This document shows positions 20,637 to 33,536 of a stretch of 64,000 bases of DNA, one piece after another. The notes under the pieces were generated by a model, which did not search any database, was not told the origin of the DNA, and was given only the letters and a program-made list of their open reading frames with translations. A program made the position numbers and the translations under genes. Position 1 is the stretch's first letter, and every line of letters begins with the position of its first letter. This DNA is from DASTFY01 sp963769115. GTDB lineage: Bacteria; Actinomycetota; Acidimicrobiia; Acidimicrobiales; Ilumatobacteraceae. The DNA lies in the NCBI GenBank assembly GCA_963769115.1, contig CAVYKN010000010.1, positions 310,001 through 374,000 of the forward strand, given 5' to 3'.

Positions 20637-22181
20637 ATGACCACAGGTACCGTGAGGGCTCCGGTCTGCTGAGGTGGACCGGAGCCCCTCGGCGCCGACG
20701 CCGGGAGGACGGCGTTCCACGACGAGTCACCGCCAACGAGCCCGGGCGCTCGCGCTCGGCGGACCCGCCCGGATCGAGGCGAGCGTCAGGCCGGGCGCCT
20801 CACGGTCCGGGAACGGATCGCCCTGCTCCTCGACCCGGGCACGTTCCACGAGATCGGATCCATGGCCGTGACCCCCATGGCCGCTGGGACGGATCGCCCC
20901 TGGAGCCGCTGCCCGCCGCGTTCCTGTGCGGCATGGGCAGGATCGACGGACGCCCGGTCGTCGTCGGAGGCGAGGACTACACCGTGCAAGGGGCGCGGCG
21001 ACGATCCACCTCGAGAAGTTCAAGGGCTCCTGGACCGGCTACGTGGAGGACCTGACATTCCAACGGGCGGTCCCGTTGGTGCTGCTCATGAACGGCGCCG
21101 GCGGCAGCGTCTCGGCGCAAACCGCAAAGGGGTACGCGTACATCGTCGCCGCCATGCGCACCATGCCGATCCTCGAGCTCCTCGACCGGGTACCGGTGGT
21201 CACCGCCGTCCTCGGACCGGTTGCCGGCTCCGGAGCGGCGAGGATCGTCTGCAGCCACTTCTCCGTGATGAGCCGTGCGAACGGTTGCATGTTCGCCGGA
21301 GGGCCGCCCCTCGTCGAGCGGTCGCTCGGTCGCCGGGTCGACAAGTTCGAGCTGGGCGGCGTGGACGTCCACGTCGCCGGTGCCGGCAACATCGACAACG
21401 TGGGCGGTGACGAGCCCGAGATCATGGAGCAGATCCGTCGGTTCCTGTCGTACCTGCCGACGAACGTGCACCAGCTCCCGCCCACCACGCCGGCGAAGAG
21501 CCCGAGGTGGGCCCTGAGGTGTTGGAGCAGCTCGCCACCATCGTGCCCGGCGGCGACTATGACGTCCGTCTCCTGCTCCGGGGTCTGGTCGACGCCGAGT
21601 CGTTCTTCGAGATCGGTGGCGAGTTCGGGCGGTCGCTCGTCACGGGCCTCGCCCGGGTCGAGGGACGACCGGTGGGGGTGATCGCCCATGACCCGCGCGT
21701 CGACGGTGGGGCGATGGACGGCCACGCCGCCGACAAGCAGGTCCGCCTGGTCCAGATGTGTGACGCGTTCCACGTGCCGCTCCTGGTGGTCGTGGACACG
21801 CCCGGGTTGCGTCACGACGCTGACGCGGAGGCCGGCGGCGTGGTCCGGCGGGTCGTGCGCGCGCTCAGCGCCATCCATCGCGCCACGGTTCCCGTGCTGA
21901 CCCTCCACGTCGGGCGGGTGGGGGGCCTGGCAGGCATGGCGACCGCGGCCGCCGACAGCCTGCCGATGCGGCTGGCATGGCCGACGGCGACGATCGAGGA
22001 CGAGGCCGGCCTGGTGGGCGAGGCCGAGGAGCCCGGGTCGCTCTGGAGGAGCGTGGAGTCCTTCGGCATCGAAGAGGTGATCGAGCCCGCACGATCCCGT
22101 GAGGAGATCGCGGCCTGGCTCGACCTCGGTGCGGTGGCGCTCGCTCCAGGAGCGAAGACCGGCGCGCAGTTCCGGCCATGA
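20637..22181 (+). pseudogene. Acyl-CoA carboxylase carboxyltransferase-domain protein 2, frameshifted
   Basis: A second carboxyltransferase-type subunit, related to that at 6592, about 510 residues. The first 300 bases are scattered over three frames (RERIALLLDPGTFHEIGSMA, about 20805; LPAAFLCGMGRIDGRPVVVGG, about 20910). From 20980 to 21490 the frame is open (LEKFKGSWTGYVEDLTFQRA, GPVAGSGAARIVCSHFSVMS). After a break near 21500 the C-terminal half runs to the stop (LARVEGRPVGVIAHDPRVDG, VVDTPGLRHDADAEA, GRVGGLAGMATAAADSLPMRL). The GRIDGRPVVV and SHFSVM signatures match the family. No biotin carboxylase is nearby. The start is taken at ATG 20637 after the binding-protein gene but is uncertain. 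It ends in ATGA with the GNAT gene. Confidence 0.68.
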
Positions 22182-22834
22182 CGACGACGGGCCAGCCGGG
22201 CCTCGACGGCATCGAGCTCCGCCTCATGCGGGCCGAGGACGTGGGCGCCGTGCCGCTCGTCCACCAGGGGACGGCGGACGAGGTGCTGAGGCGGATCGAG
22301 GAGCTGGGGACTAGCGCGATGCTCGCGTTCGACGACGGCCGGCACGTTGCGCAGCTGCAGGTCCGCCCCTACGAGCCGGGCACCCGTTCGCCCGACGGCC
22401 TCGACGACCCGCTCTACTGGATGGACTTCGGAGACCGCTCGCCGTCGGTGCCCGATGGCGCGGTCGCGGTGTTCTGCTACCACGTCGGACAGGTCGACGA
22501 CAGCGACGAGCGCGATCCCGCCTACTGGGGGCGCGGCCTCGGCCTGGCGCTGCTCGACGCGCTGCTGGCATGGGCCGATGACACAGGACTCGCTGTGGTC
22601 GCGAAGGGTGTGCCGGAGGATCGGGCCGTCATGACCTACCTCGGCGGCCAGCCGGCGTCCGCCTACGAGGCTCGCGGCTTTGCCGTCGCCGCGGCGTGGG
22701 TCGACGAAGACCTGCGCGGACTGGTCGAGAGGGACGGGCTCGGCAGTCCAGATGTCAGCTCGGCCGACCGGGCGCTCGTCTCTTGTTGCGTCCGCCTGCC
22801 CGTCCCGGGCTCTGAGCAGAGGAGGTCCGACTGA
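22178..22834 (+). CDS. GNAT-like acetyltransferase
   Basis: An intact 218-residue protein that looks like a divergent GNAT N-acetyltransferase. It begins IELRLMRAEDVGAVPLVHQG, the usual strand-1/helix-1 pattern. The acetyl-CoA loop is represented by DPAYWGRGLGLALLDALLAW (Q/RxxGxG/A-like), and AYEARGFAVAAAWV resembles the Y-x-x-x-G-F end of GNATs. The acceptor could be an amine of the surrounding pathway, as in polyamine acetylation, but this is inference. It overlaps the carboxyltransferase stop by ATGA and sits 2 bases before the aminotransferase gene, so the three are probably one operon. Confidence 0.65.
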   Translation: MTTTGQPGLDGIELRLMRAEDVGAVPLVHQGTADEVLRRIEELGTSAMLAFDDGRHVAQLQVRPYEPGTRSPDGLDDPLYWMDFGDRSPSVPDGAVAVFCYHVGQVDDSDERDPAYWGRGLGLALLDALLAWADDTGLAVVAKGVPEDRAVMTYLGGQPASAYEARGFAVAAAWVDEDLRGLVERDGLGSPDVSSADRALVSCCVRLPVPGSEQRRSD

Positions 22835-22836
22835 CC

Positions 22837-24084
22837 ATGGTGACGCAGGACGTATCGCTCGGCACCCGAGAGCGGGAACTGCGGGGGCGGGCCGCGGCGG
22901 TGCTCCCGAGCGGCATGTACGGCCACATGCACGCCCGTGCCTACGCACCGTCGATGCCGCAGTTCATCACCAGAGGCGACGGATGCCGGATGTGGGACGC
23001 CGACGGGAACGAGTACATCGACTACATGTGCAGCTGGGGGCCCATGATCCTCGGCTACCACCATCCCGCCGTGGAGGCCGCGGCGGAGGAGCAGCGTCGG
23101 TTGGGCGACTGCCTGAGCGGGCCTGGACCCGTGATGGTCGACCTGGCGGAGCTGTTCGTCGAGACCGTCCCCCACGCCGACTGGGCGATGTTCGCGAAGA
23201 ACGGCACCGACGTCACGACGCTCGGTCTGATGGTCGCGAGGGCGCAGACCAAGCGCCGGGTCGTCCTCGTCGCCGCCGGCTCGTACCACGGCGCGGCGCC
23301 CTGGTGCAATCCATGGCCCCGCGGCATCCTCCTTGAGGATCGGGCCCACATCTCGTACTTCACCTACAACGACCTGGCGAGTGCCCGGGCCGCGGCCGCT
23401 GATGCCGCCGGCGACCTCGCCGGGGTCATCGTCACCCCGTTCCGTCACGATGCCGGTCACGACCAGGAGCTCGTCGACCCGGAGTTCGCCCACGGGCTGC
23501 GAGAGCTGTGTGACGAGACCGACGCGGTCCTCGTCCTCGACGATGTGCGGGCAGGGCTGCGGCTCGATCCCGGAGGGAGCTGGGAGCCCATCGGTGTCCG
23601 GCCCGACCTGAGCGCCTGGGGCAAGGCGATCGGGAACGGATACACCATCTCCGCCGTCCTCGGTTCGGACCACGTTCGCCGTGGTGCCGAGCGGGTGTTC
23701 ACGACCGGATCGTTCTGGTTCTCGTCGGTAGCGATGGCTGCGGCCGTCGCCACCTTGACGACGGTCGTGCAGGAACGCAGCCACGAGACGATGGCGCACA
23801 CCGGCCAGCTCCTCCGTGACGGCATCGCCGAGCGAGCCCACGCTCGCGGGGTCGCCATCAACCAGACCGGACCCGTCCAGCTCCCGAACCTCTCCTTTGA
23901 CGGCGACGAGCAGTTCGAGCGGGCACTGGTCTTCGCCGACGAGTGCGCTCGACAGGGCGTGTTCGTGCACCCCAGCCACAACTGGTTCCTGAGCTCGGCC
24001 CACACCGAGGCGGACGTCGCCGTCACCCTGGACGCCATGGACACGGCATTGGACCGGGTGGCGGCGGAGTTCGGGCGGAGCTGA
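22837..24084 (+). CDS. Class III aminotransferase (glutamate-1-semialdehyde aminomutase-like)
   Basis: An intact 415-residue PLP enzyme of aminotransferase class III. ATG 22837 follows AGGAGG (about 22819-22824). Landmarks are RMWDADGNEYIDYMCSWGPM, FAKNGTDVTTLGLMVARAQT (phosphate site), AGSYHGAAPW, VLVLDDVRAGLRL (Asp that contacts the PLP ring) and LSAWGKAIGNGYTISAVLG, whose Lys is the Schiff-base residue. The length and the GSA-AT-like N-terminus (VLPSGMYGHMHA) suit transamination of an omega-amine or amino alcohol rather than heme synthesis, because no hem genes are near. The usual DE in the D-E-V motif reads DD here. It closes the catabolic cluster and could deaminate the same compound or its aldehyde. 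Confidence 0.85.
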   Translation: MVTQDVSLGTRERELRGRAAAVLPSGMYGHMHARAYAPSMPQFITRGDGCRMWDADGNEYIDYMCSWGPMILGYHHPAVEAAAEEQRRLGDCLSGPGPVMVDLAELFVETVPHADWAMFAKNGTDVTTLGLMVARAQTKRRVVLVAAGSYHGAAPWCNPWPRGILLEDRAHISYFTYNDLASARAAAADAAGDLAGVIVTPFRHDAGHDQELVDPEFAHGLRELCDETDAVLVLDDVRAGLRLDPGGSWEPIGVRPDLSAWGKAIGNGYTISAVLGSDHVRRGAERVFTTGSFWFSSVAMAAAVATLTTVVQERSHETMAHTGQLLRDGIAERAHARGVAINQTGPVQLPNLSFDGDEQFERALVFADECARQGVFVHPSHNWFLSSAHTEADVAVTLDAMDTALDRVAAEFGRS

Positions 24085-24126
24085 GGCGACAAGTCCTTCC
24101 TCCCGCACCTGCCCCGGCGCCTACGG

Positions 24127-25191
24127 TCAGCCGGCACCCCAGCGGATGTCGGCGCCGTGGAAGCCGGAGGTGGCCAGCACCTCCTCCGTGCCGCCGGGCC
24201 ACGAGGTGAGGCGGAGGTCGGCATGCTCGGCGCCGGCTGGTTCCATCCGCAACCACGTCAGCGGCGTCTCCGCGGTCGCCCGCTCTCCTGCGTCGTGCAA
24301 CGCAGCCTTCATGGCCCGCCGGCTCTCCCGCGGCAGGTACTGCAGCACGATCGAGTGGAACACGACGGTGGCCGCGCCCGCCGGGAGCTCCCGGACCTGC
24401 TCCAGCACCCAGTCGCCGGCATCGGCGCGATCGACGGTGACCGGGTTCGTACGGGCCAGATCGAGCGCCGTCCGCAGCCGTTCGAAGCGGGCGACCTGAT
24501 CGGGCCACACGAAGGACAGCAGCGTGAGCCGGCCGTCCTCCGTGGTGCCGTCGATGGGCGCGATGTCGCATCCCCGGCGATCGGCCACCGTCACCGGGCC
24601 TGACAGGTCCGGGGCCGGCGGGAGGTAGACCTCGCCGAACGCCAGCGGGCTGCCCGCATCCCCCAGCTCGACCCCGTCGGCCGCGTACCGGTAGCGGTCC
24701 CAGCGCAGGAGGAGTCCGGCCGAGCTGCCCACCTCCCGCAGACGCAACGGCAGGCCGCTGCGGCGGGCGACCAGCGCGAAGCCCGGTGCCAGCAACGCCG
24801 CCCGGCCGACCTCGTTCGTCTGCACACCCTGCTGCATGCGAGCCTCGAGCTCGGATCGATGCGCGTCGAGCACGGCCAGGAACGCCGGGACCGGGTCGCC
24901 CGTGCTGAGGCCGCCGGCCGACGGGTAGAACTCGGCCAGTTCGGGCGCGCTCCCGTCGAGCACCAGCCGGTGCACGCCGCCGAGGAGCCGCAACGGGACG
25001 GCGTCGTGGATGGGACGGCTGCTGCGACCATCGAGGAGCGTGGCGCTCGTCCCGCCGCGGTCGTAGTCGTCGGCCACGGCGGCCAGCAGGCGGGCGTAGA
25101 GGGGCGCCTCCATCCGCTCGCAGGCCTCGAGCTGGAAGGTGACGGAATCCCGGACGGAGTACTCGGGGCTGGGTTCGGCGGCGTCGCTCAC
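24127..25191 (-). CDS. DUF2332 family protein
   Basis: An intact 354-residue protein of the uncharacterised DUF2332 family, widespread in Actinobacteria. Typical segments are APLYARLLAAVADDY near residue 30, HRLVLDGSAPELAEFYPSAG, QTNEVGRAALLAPGFALVA, LREVGSSAGLLLRWDRYRY, CDIAPIDGTTEDGRLTLLSF and VVFHSIVLQYLP. The last two resemble SAM-methyltransferase-like strands, but no glycine-rich SAM loop is obvious, so no function is offered. The GTG start at 25191 is preceded on the minus strand by TAGAAC, a near match to the leaderless -10 seen elsewhere here. It is convergent with the aminotransferase (42-base gap) and divergent from tyrS. Confidence 0.8.
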   Translation of the reverse strand: MSDAAEPSPEYSVRDSVTFQLEACERMEAPLYARLLAAVADDYDRGGTSATLLDGRSSRPIHDAVPLRLLGGVHRLVLDGSAPELAEFYPSAGGLSTGDPVPAFLAVLDAHRSELEARMQQGVQTNEVGRAALLAPGFALVARRSGLPLRLREVGSSAGLLLRWDRYRYAADGVELGDAGSPLAFGEVYLPPAPDLSGPVTVADRRGCDIAPIDGTTEDGRLTLLSFVWPDQVARFERLRTALDLARTNPVTVDRADAGDWVLEQVRELPAGAATVVFHSIVLQYLPRESRRAMKAALHDAGERATAETPLTWLRMEPAGAEHADLRLTSWPGGTEEVLATSGFHGADIRWGAG

Positions 25192-25259
25192 GGTCCGGTT
25201 CTACCGCGCCCGCAACGTGGTCGCTGATCCGCCGCGGGTCATGCCACCATGACCGCACC

Positions 25260-26567
25260 ATGGCCACCACTCCCGACCTGTTCTCCGAGCTCGAGGCCCG
25301 TGGCCTCGTGCAGGACTCGACCGACCGGGCCGCCCTCGCCGCCCGGCTCGCTTCCGGTCCCCTCGGTGCGTACGTCGGTTTCGATCCGACGGCCGACAGC
25401 CTGCACGTCGGCCATCTCCTCGGTCAGATCACCCTGCGCCGCTTCCAGCTCGCCGGTCACCGGCCCTATCCGCTGGCCGGCGGCGCGACGGGCATGGTGG
25501 GCGATCCTGGAGGACGGAGCGAGGAACGCAACCTGCTCGACCGGGTCACGCTCGACCGCAACATCGCCGGCATCAAGCGGCAACTCGAGCGGCTGCTCGA
25601 CTTCGAGCCCGGGCCCGGCCAGGCCACGCTCGTCGACAACGCCGACTGGACGGCGCCGATGTTCGTCCTCGACTTCCTGCGTGACGTCGGCAAGCACGTC
25701 ACCGTCAACCAGATGATCGCCAAGGAGTCCGTGCGCAGTCGCATCGAGAGCGAGCACGGCATCTCCTACACGGAGTTCAGCTACATGCTCCTCCAGGCCA
25801 ACGACTTCCGCTGGCTGTGCGAGCACCACGACGTCGAGCTCCAGATGGGCGGGTCGGACCAGTGGGGCAACATCACCGCCGGCATCGACCTGATCCGGCG
25901 AGTGCTCGGCCGCGCCGCCCACGGCCTGACCTGGCCGCTGCTGACCCTGCCCGGCGGGGCCAAGATGGGCAAGTCGGCGGGCGGGGCGGTCTGGCTGGAC
26001 CCGGAGAAGACGACGCCGTACCGCTTCCGCCAGTTCTGGGTCCAGGCCACCGACGACGAGGTCGGCGGCTACTTGCGGCGCCTGAGCCTCCGTCCCCTGG
26101 GCGAGGTCGAGGAGCTGGTGGCCGAGCACGAGAAGGCGCCCGAGCGCCGGCTGGCGCAGCGGGCCCTGGCCGACGAGCTGACCGCCCTGGTCCATGGCCG
26201 GGACGCCGCCGACGCGGCGGCAGAGGCGGCCGGCGTCCTCTTCGGCGCCGATCCGCTCAGCGCCTCCCCGGAGGCGTTCGCCGTCGTGCGGCGGGAGGTG
26301 GGGGTGACGACCGTCCCCGCCGAGGCTCTCGGTGACCTGATCGGGCTGCTGGCCCGCACGCCGCTGGCGGGCTCGAACGGGGACGCCCGACGGACCCTGG
26401 CGCAGCGGGGCTACCGGGTCAACGGGCAGGTGCTCGACGAGTCGACGACGTCGCTGGCCGACCTGCCCCGCATCGAAGGCCGCTACCTGGTGCTGCGCAG
26501 GGGCAAGACCAGCTACCACGTGGTGGAATGTGCGCCGAAGGTTGACGCTCGTGGGGCCGGCCTGTAG
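25260..26567 (+). CDS. tyrS: Tyrosyl-tRNA synthetase
   Basis: An intact 435-residue class I tyrosyl-tRNA synthetase, which charges tRNA-Tyr. The HIGH signature is HVGH in ADSLHVGHLLGQITLRRFQ (residue about 45), the tyrosine pocket includes GGSDQWGNITAGIDLIRR, and KMSKS appears as KMGKS (about residue 238). A C-terminal S4 RNA-binding domain (ARRTLAQRGYRVNGQVLDES) completes the bacterial TyrRS-1 architecture. ATG 25260 has no clear Shine-Dalgarno and starts the conserved N-terminus. The last codons carry the -35 and -10 of the rRNA promoter: the -10 begins with the TAG stop itself. Confidence 0.96.
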   Translation: MATTPDLFSELEARGLVQDSTDRAALAARLASGPLGAYVGFDPTADSLHVGHLLGQITLRRFQLAGHRPYPLAGGATGMVGDPGGRSEERNLLDRVTLDRNIAGIKRQLERLLDFEPGPGQATLVDNADWTAPMFVLDFLRDVGKHVTVNQMIAKESVRSRIESEHGISYTEFSYMLLQANDFRWLCEHHDVELQMGGSDQWGNITAGIDLIRRVLGRAAHGLTWPLLTLPGGAKMGKSAGGAVWLDPEKTTPYRFRQFWVQATDDEVGGYLRRLSLRPLGEVEELVAEHEKAPERRLAQRALADELTALVHGRDAADAAAEAAGVLFGADPLSASPEAFAVVRREVGVTTVPAEALGDLIGLLARTPLAGSNGDARRTLAQRGYRVNGQVLDESTTSLADLPRIEGRYLVLRRGKTSYHVVECAPKVDARGAGL

Positions 26568-26570
26568 AGT
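26542..26570 (+). promoter_or_regulatory. Candidate rRNA operon promoter overlapping the tyrS stop
   Basis: The -35 TTGACG (26542-26547), a 17-base spacer and the -10 TAGAGT (26565-26570) lie across the 3' end of tyrS; TAG of the -10 is the stop codon. Transcription would start near 26577, about 340 bases before 16S. It is the best sigma70-like match in the leader; the TTGACA at 26682 lies inside the processing stem and lacks a -10. Confidence 0.55.
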
Positions 26571-26914
26571 CATCAGTCGCCCCTGAGCGCCGCTGCGAAT
26601 CCGCATCGGGCCTCGGTGGCCAGGCCAGCACCGCCGGTCCCTTCGGGTGACCGTGTGCCGGCCGAGCGAAGGTCTCGCTCCTTGACAACGGAAGAGAGGA
26701 CGGAACGCCAGTGCGGGCGCTTCCACGATCCCCGTTCGCGGGGAGTGTCGAAGCGTTTCACACATCAATTCCAGCCGGGGGTTAACCCCCTCCGGCGAAG
26801 CAAGAGCACGGAGCAGTGCCGCGGTGGGTGTACGACGGGAGCGATCCCGACGGACATCCGGGTGCTGTTCCACAAGGATTGGTCCGAGAGCATCCCAGCT
26901 CGAAGACCGACTCT
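26568..26914 (+). other. rRNA operon leader, no gene
   Basis: This 347-base stretch contains no tRNA and no credible ORF. It holds the 5' arm of the 16S processing stem (26685-26704) and a second short arm (26899-26910) that can pair with the spacer after 16S. Several GC-rich hairpins (for example GGGGGTTAACCCCC, about 26776-26789) are visible. It is best read as transcribed rrn leader. Confidence 0.6.
26685..26704 (+). other. 16S rRNA processing stem, 5' arm
   Basis: These 20 bases (core CAACGGAAGAGAG, 26686-26698) are complementary to 28580-28599 in the 16S-23S spacer (core CTCTCTTCCGTTG), with 13 perfect core pairs and a total of 20 including two G-U. The arms bracket 16S, the layout of an RNase III processing stem. 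The first arm resembles a boxed antitermination element but is explained by pairing. Confidence 0.7.
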
Positions 26915-28445
<1,531 letters not shown>

Positions 28446-28579
28446 AGTGCTCCTCGTCTGAGCCGACCACCAGGTCGACTCGGTCTCGAGGCATTCCCTA
28501 GTTGGTGCACTGGTGGGCCGTCACTCGGTTCTGTTGTCGTCGAAGGTTTCGGCCTCCGGCAACTGCGCCCAGTGTCGGC

Positions 28580-28599
28580 TTCGTTCTCTCTTCCGTTGT
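28580..28599 (+). other. 16S rRNA processing stem, 3' arm
   Basis: Complementary to 26685-26704 upstream of 16S (see that entry). The pairing brings both 16S ends together for endonucleolytic release of the precursor. Confidence 0.7.
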
Positions 28600-28682
28600 G
28601 AGGGAGTGGTCGTCAGCGTCGAGCCCTTGACGGGTTCCGCTGCGCCGGCCGCTTGACCCTCGTTTCAGCCCCTTGAGAACTG

Positions 28683-28700
28683 CAGAGCGAGCACGAGCAT
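28683..28700 (+). other. 23S rRNA processing stem, 5' arm
   Basis: These 18 bases (CAGAGCGAGCACGAGCAT) are the exact reverse complement of 31775-31792 just after 23S. The perfect 18-bp stem encloses 23S and marks where the precursor is cut. Confidence 0.82.
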
Positions 28701-28711
28701 CTTGTATGTTC

Positions 28712-31773
<3,062 letters not shown>

Positions 31774-31774
31774 C

Positions 31775-31792
31775 ATGCTCGTGCTCGCTCTG
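31775..31792 (+). other. 23S rRNA processing stem, 3' arm
   Basis: An exact reverse complement of 28683-28700, starting just after the 23S 3' end. Confidence 0.82.
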
Positions 31793-31842
31793 GAGTCCTC
31801 GTGGGGCCGCCGCCATCTGGTGGCGCCCAGTTGACAACAGGT

Positions 31843-31960
31843 TTCCGGTGGCCATGGCGGCGGAGTCACACCCGTTCCCATCCCGAACACGGCCGTTAAG
31901 CCCGCCAGCGCCGATGGTACTTGGGGGTAGACCCCCTGGGAGAGTAGGACGCCGCCGGAT
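31843..31960 (+). rRNA. rrf: 5S ribosomal RNA
   Basis: About 118 bases with the terminal helix TCCGGTGGCC.../...GCCGCCGGA, the loop A/B region CACACCCGTTCCCATCCCGA, ACACGGCCGTTAAGCCCGCC, GCGCCGATGGTACT and GGGAGAGTAGGACGCCGCC. All are standard bacterial 5S elements in the correct order. It ends the rRNA operon and is followed at once by a terminator hairpin. Confidence 0.95.
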
Positions 31961-31968
31961 TTTCTTTC

Positions 31969-32003
31969 GAAGAAGCGCCCCTGGACTCCGGGGGCGCTTC
32001 TTC
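31969..32003 (+). terminator. rRNA operon terminator hairpin
   Basis: A perfect 13-bp inverted repeat (GAAGAAGCGCCCC, 31969-31981; GGGGCGCTTCTTC, 31991-32003) with a 9-base loop begins 8 bases after 5S. No U-run follows; the T-rich run lies before the stem. The position and strength still favour transcription termination. Confidence 0.75.
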
Positions 32004-32049
32004 GCGTTCCGGCCCGGATCGGGGACGCAGGCCGGCTCCGATGCGCCGG

Positions 32050-32061
32050 TAGCGTGCCGGG
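32050..32061 (+). promoter_or_regulatory. Leaderless-type -10 (TAGCGT) before the TPR gene
   Basis: TAGCGT (32050-32055) fits the actinobacterial TANNNT -10 and is followed by only 6 bases before ATG 32062. There is no Shine-Dalgarno. Transcription would start at or next to the start codon. Confidence 0.45.
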
Positions 32062-33420
32062 ATGCCCGACCGGCCGCGATCCCGCTCGCCGCGCCCCGGC
32101 GGGGAGCCTCAGGACCGCTCGAGCGGCCGGCCGCCGGGCCGTTCGGGCCCGTCCCGCACCTCGGGCCGCTCCAACGGCAGGACTGCGGGCACAGGCCAGA
32201 GGAGCGGGGGTACCTCGTGGGCCGGAGGCCCCAAGCCGGGGGATCGCCGTCGGAGCGGTGCAAGCGGTGGCGGTCCGGGGGCGCGAGGGGCGGGGCCGAC
32301 CCGCCGCCGGACAGCGGGTGCGCCTTCTACGAGCACCGATCGGGGGTCCGACCGCCCCGGACGTGCGAACCGGTCCCGAGGTGGAGACGACGCACGAGCA
32401 GCGAGGGCCGACGGCGACCGCCGACCGGCATCGGGCAACCGCAGGTCAGGCTCACCGGCCACCGGACCAGGGGCTCGGAGCCGCTCGCGATCCGGAGCGC
32501 CCGGAGGGACTGACCGGCGTTCGGCGGATGACCGTCCGGGGACGGACCGGCGGGGGTCCGCAGGCTCGGGTTCGGGGCGTTCGGCCGCGGGGCGTTCGAG
32601 CGCTGGCGGCCGACGGCAGCCGGCTCGGGTGCCACCCCGGCCACGGGGGGCATCACCGCGCACGCCTCCTCCTCTCGAGGCGCCCGACCGCCGCGAGATA
32701 CCCGTGTGGATCGACGAGGGATCGGTCCGCGACGAGGCGGTGCGGGCGACGACCAGGGCGGCGACCGGCGCCGCGCCGCGCCGTCGTCGCCGGCTGCCCG
32801 AGGACATCGTGGAAGACCTCCAGCGGGCCGGCGGCGCCCGTCGCGCGCCGCGGCTGGAATCGCGGCTGCGTGACGCCCGCGCCGCCTTCGAAGGTGAGCG
32901 GTACCGCGACGCGGCGCACATCCTGAAGCCACTGTCCACGGAGGTCCCGGACGTGCCCGCGGTGCGGGAGCTCGCCGGCCTGACCGCCTATCGCCTCGGG
33001 CAGTGGAAGCGGGCCACGGTGGAGCTGGAGGCCTACCGCCACCTGACGGGAGCGGTGGACGAGCACCCGGTCCTGGCCGACTGCTACCGGGCCCTCCGGC
33101 GGTGGCGGGCGGTCGCGGAGCTCTGGGACGAGCTCCGCGAGGCGTCCCCGTCGGCCGAGCTGGTGATGGAGGGCCGGATCGTGATGGCCGGCTCCCTCGC
33201 CGACCGCGGCCGTCTCCAGGAAGCGCTGGCCGTCATGCAGCCCGCCGCCAACGAGCCGCGGCGGGTGCAGGATCACCACCTGCGGGCGTGGTACGTGCTG
33301 GGCGATCTGTACGACCGCGCCGGTGACCCCACGTCCGCGGCCACGTACTTCCGCCGCATCCTGCGGCGGGACCCGCGCTTCGCTGACGTGCCCGAGCGGT
33401 TGGCCGACCTCGGAGGTTGA
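32062..33420 (+). CDS. TPR-repeat protein with long basic disordered N-terminus
   Basis: An intact 452-residue protein. Residues 1 to about 210 are almost only Arg, Gly, Ser, Pro, Ala, Asp and Thr (for example SGRPPGRSGPSRTSGRSNGR), a strongly basic disordered region. From about residue 240 it becomes helical with tetratricopeptide-like units (ARAAFEGERYRDAAHILKPL, LAGLTAYRLGQWKRATVELE, AWYVLGDLYDRAGDPTSAAT, YFRRILRRDPRFADVPERLA). TPR modules mediate protein-protein contacts. Its place after tyrS and before the HAD gene matches the Rv1691 TPR protein of M. tuberculosis (recalled synteny), where the disordered head is not described to my knowledge. A role with ribosomes or RNA is possible from the RG-rich head and rrn neighbour, but unproven. 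Confidence 0.78.
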   Translation: MPDRPRSRSPRPGGEPQDRSSGRPPGRSGPSRTSGRSNGRTAGTGQRSGGTSWAGGPKPGDRRRSGASGGGPGARGAGPTRRRTAGAPSTSTDRGSDRPGRANRSRGGDDARAARADGDRRPASGNRRSGSPATGPGARSRSRSGAPGGTDRRSADDRPGTDRRGSAGSGSGRSAAGRSSAGGRRQPARVPPRPRGASPRTPPPLEAPDRREIPVWIDEGSVRDEAVRATTRAATGAAPRRRRRLPEDIVEDLQRAGGARRAPRLESRLRDARAAFEGERYRDAAHILKPLSTEVPDVPAVRELAGLTAYRLGQWKRATVELEAYRHLTGAVDEHPVLADCYRALRRWRAVAELWDELREASPSAELVMEGRIVMAGSLADRGRLQEALAVMQPAANEPRRVQDHHLRAWYVLGDLYDRAGDPTSAATYFRRILRRDPRFADVPERLADLGG

Positions 33421-33536
33421 CCCCGGGCGAGCGTCGCCCGACTTCGATGTCACACCCCTCGGCTACCGTGCCCCCTGCTTCCCCCGAGCACCCGGATTGC
33501 GCCGTCGCGGCGCAGGTGACAGAGCGAGGAAGTGCG

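Noticed and set aside
26682..26687. TTGACA in the rRNA leader as a promoter -35
   Set aside because: No -10 stands 16-18 bases downstream, and the bases are explained by pairing with the spacer after 16S.
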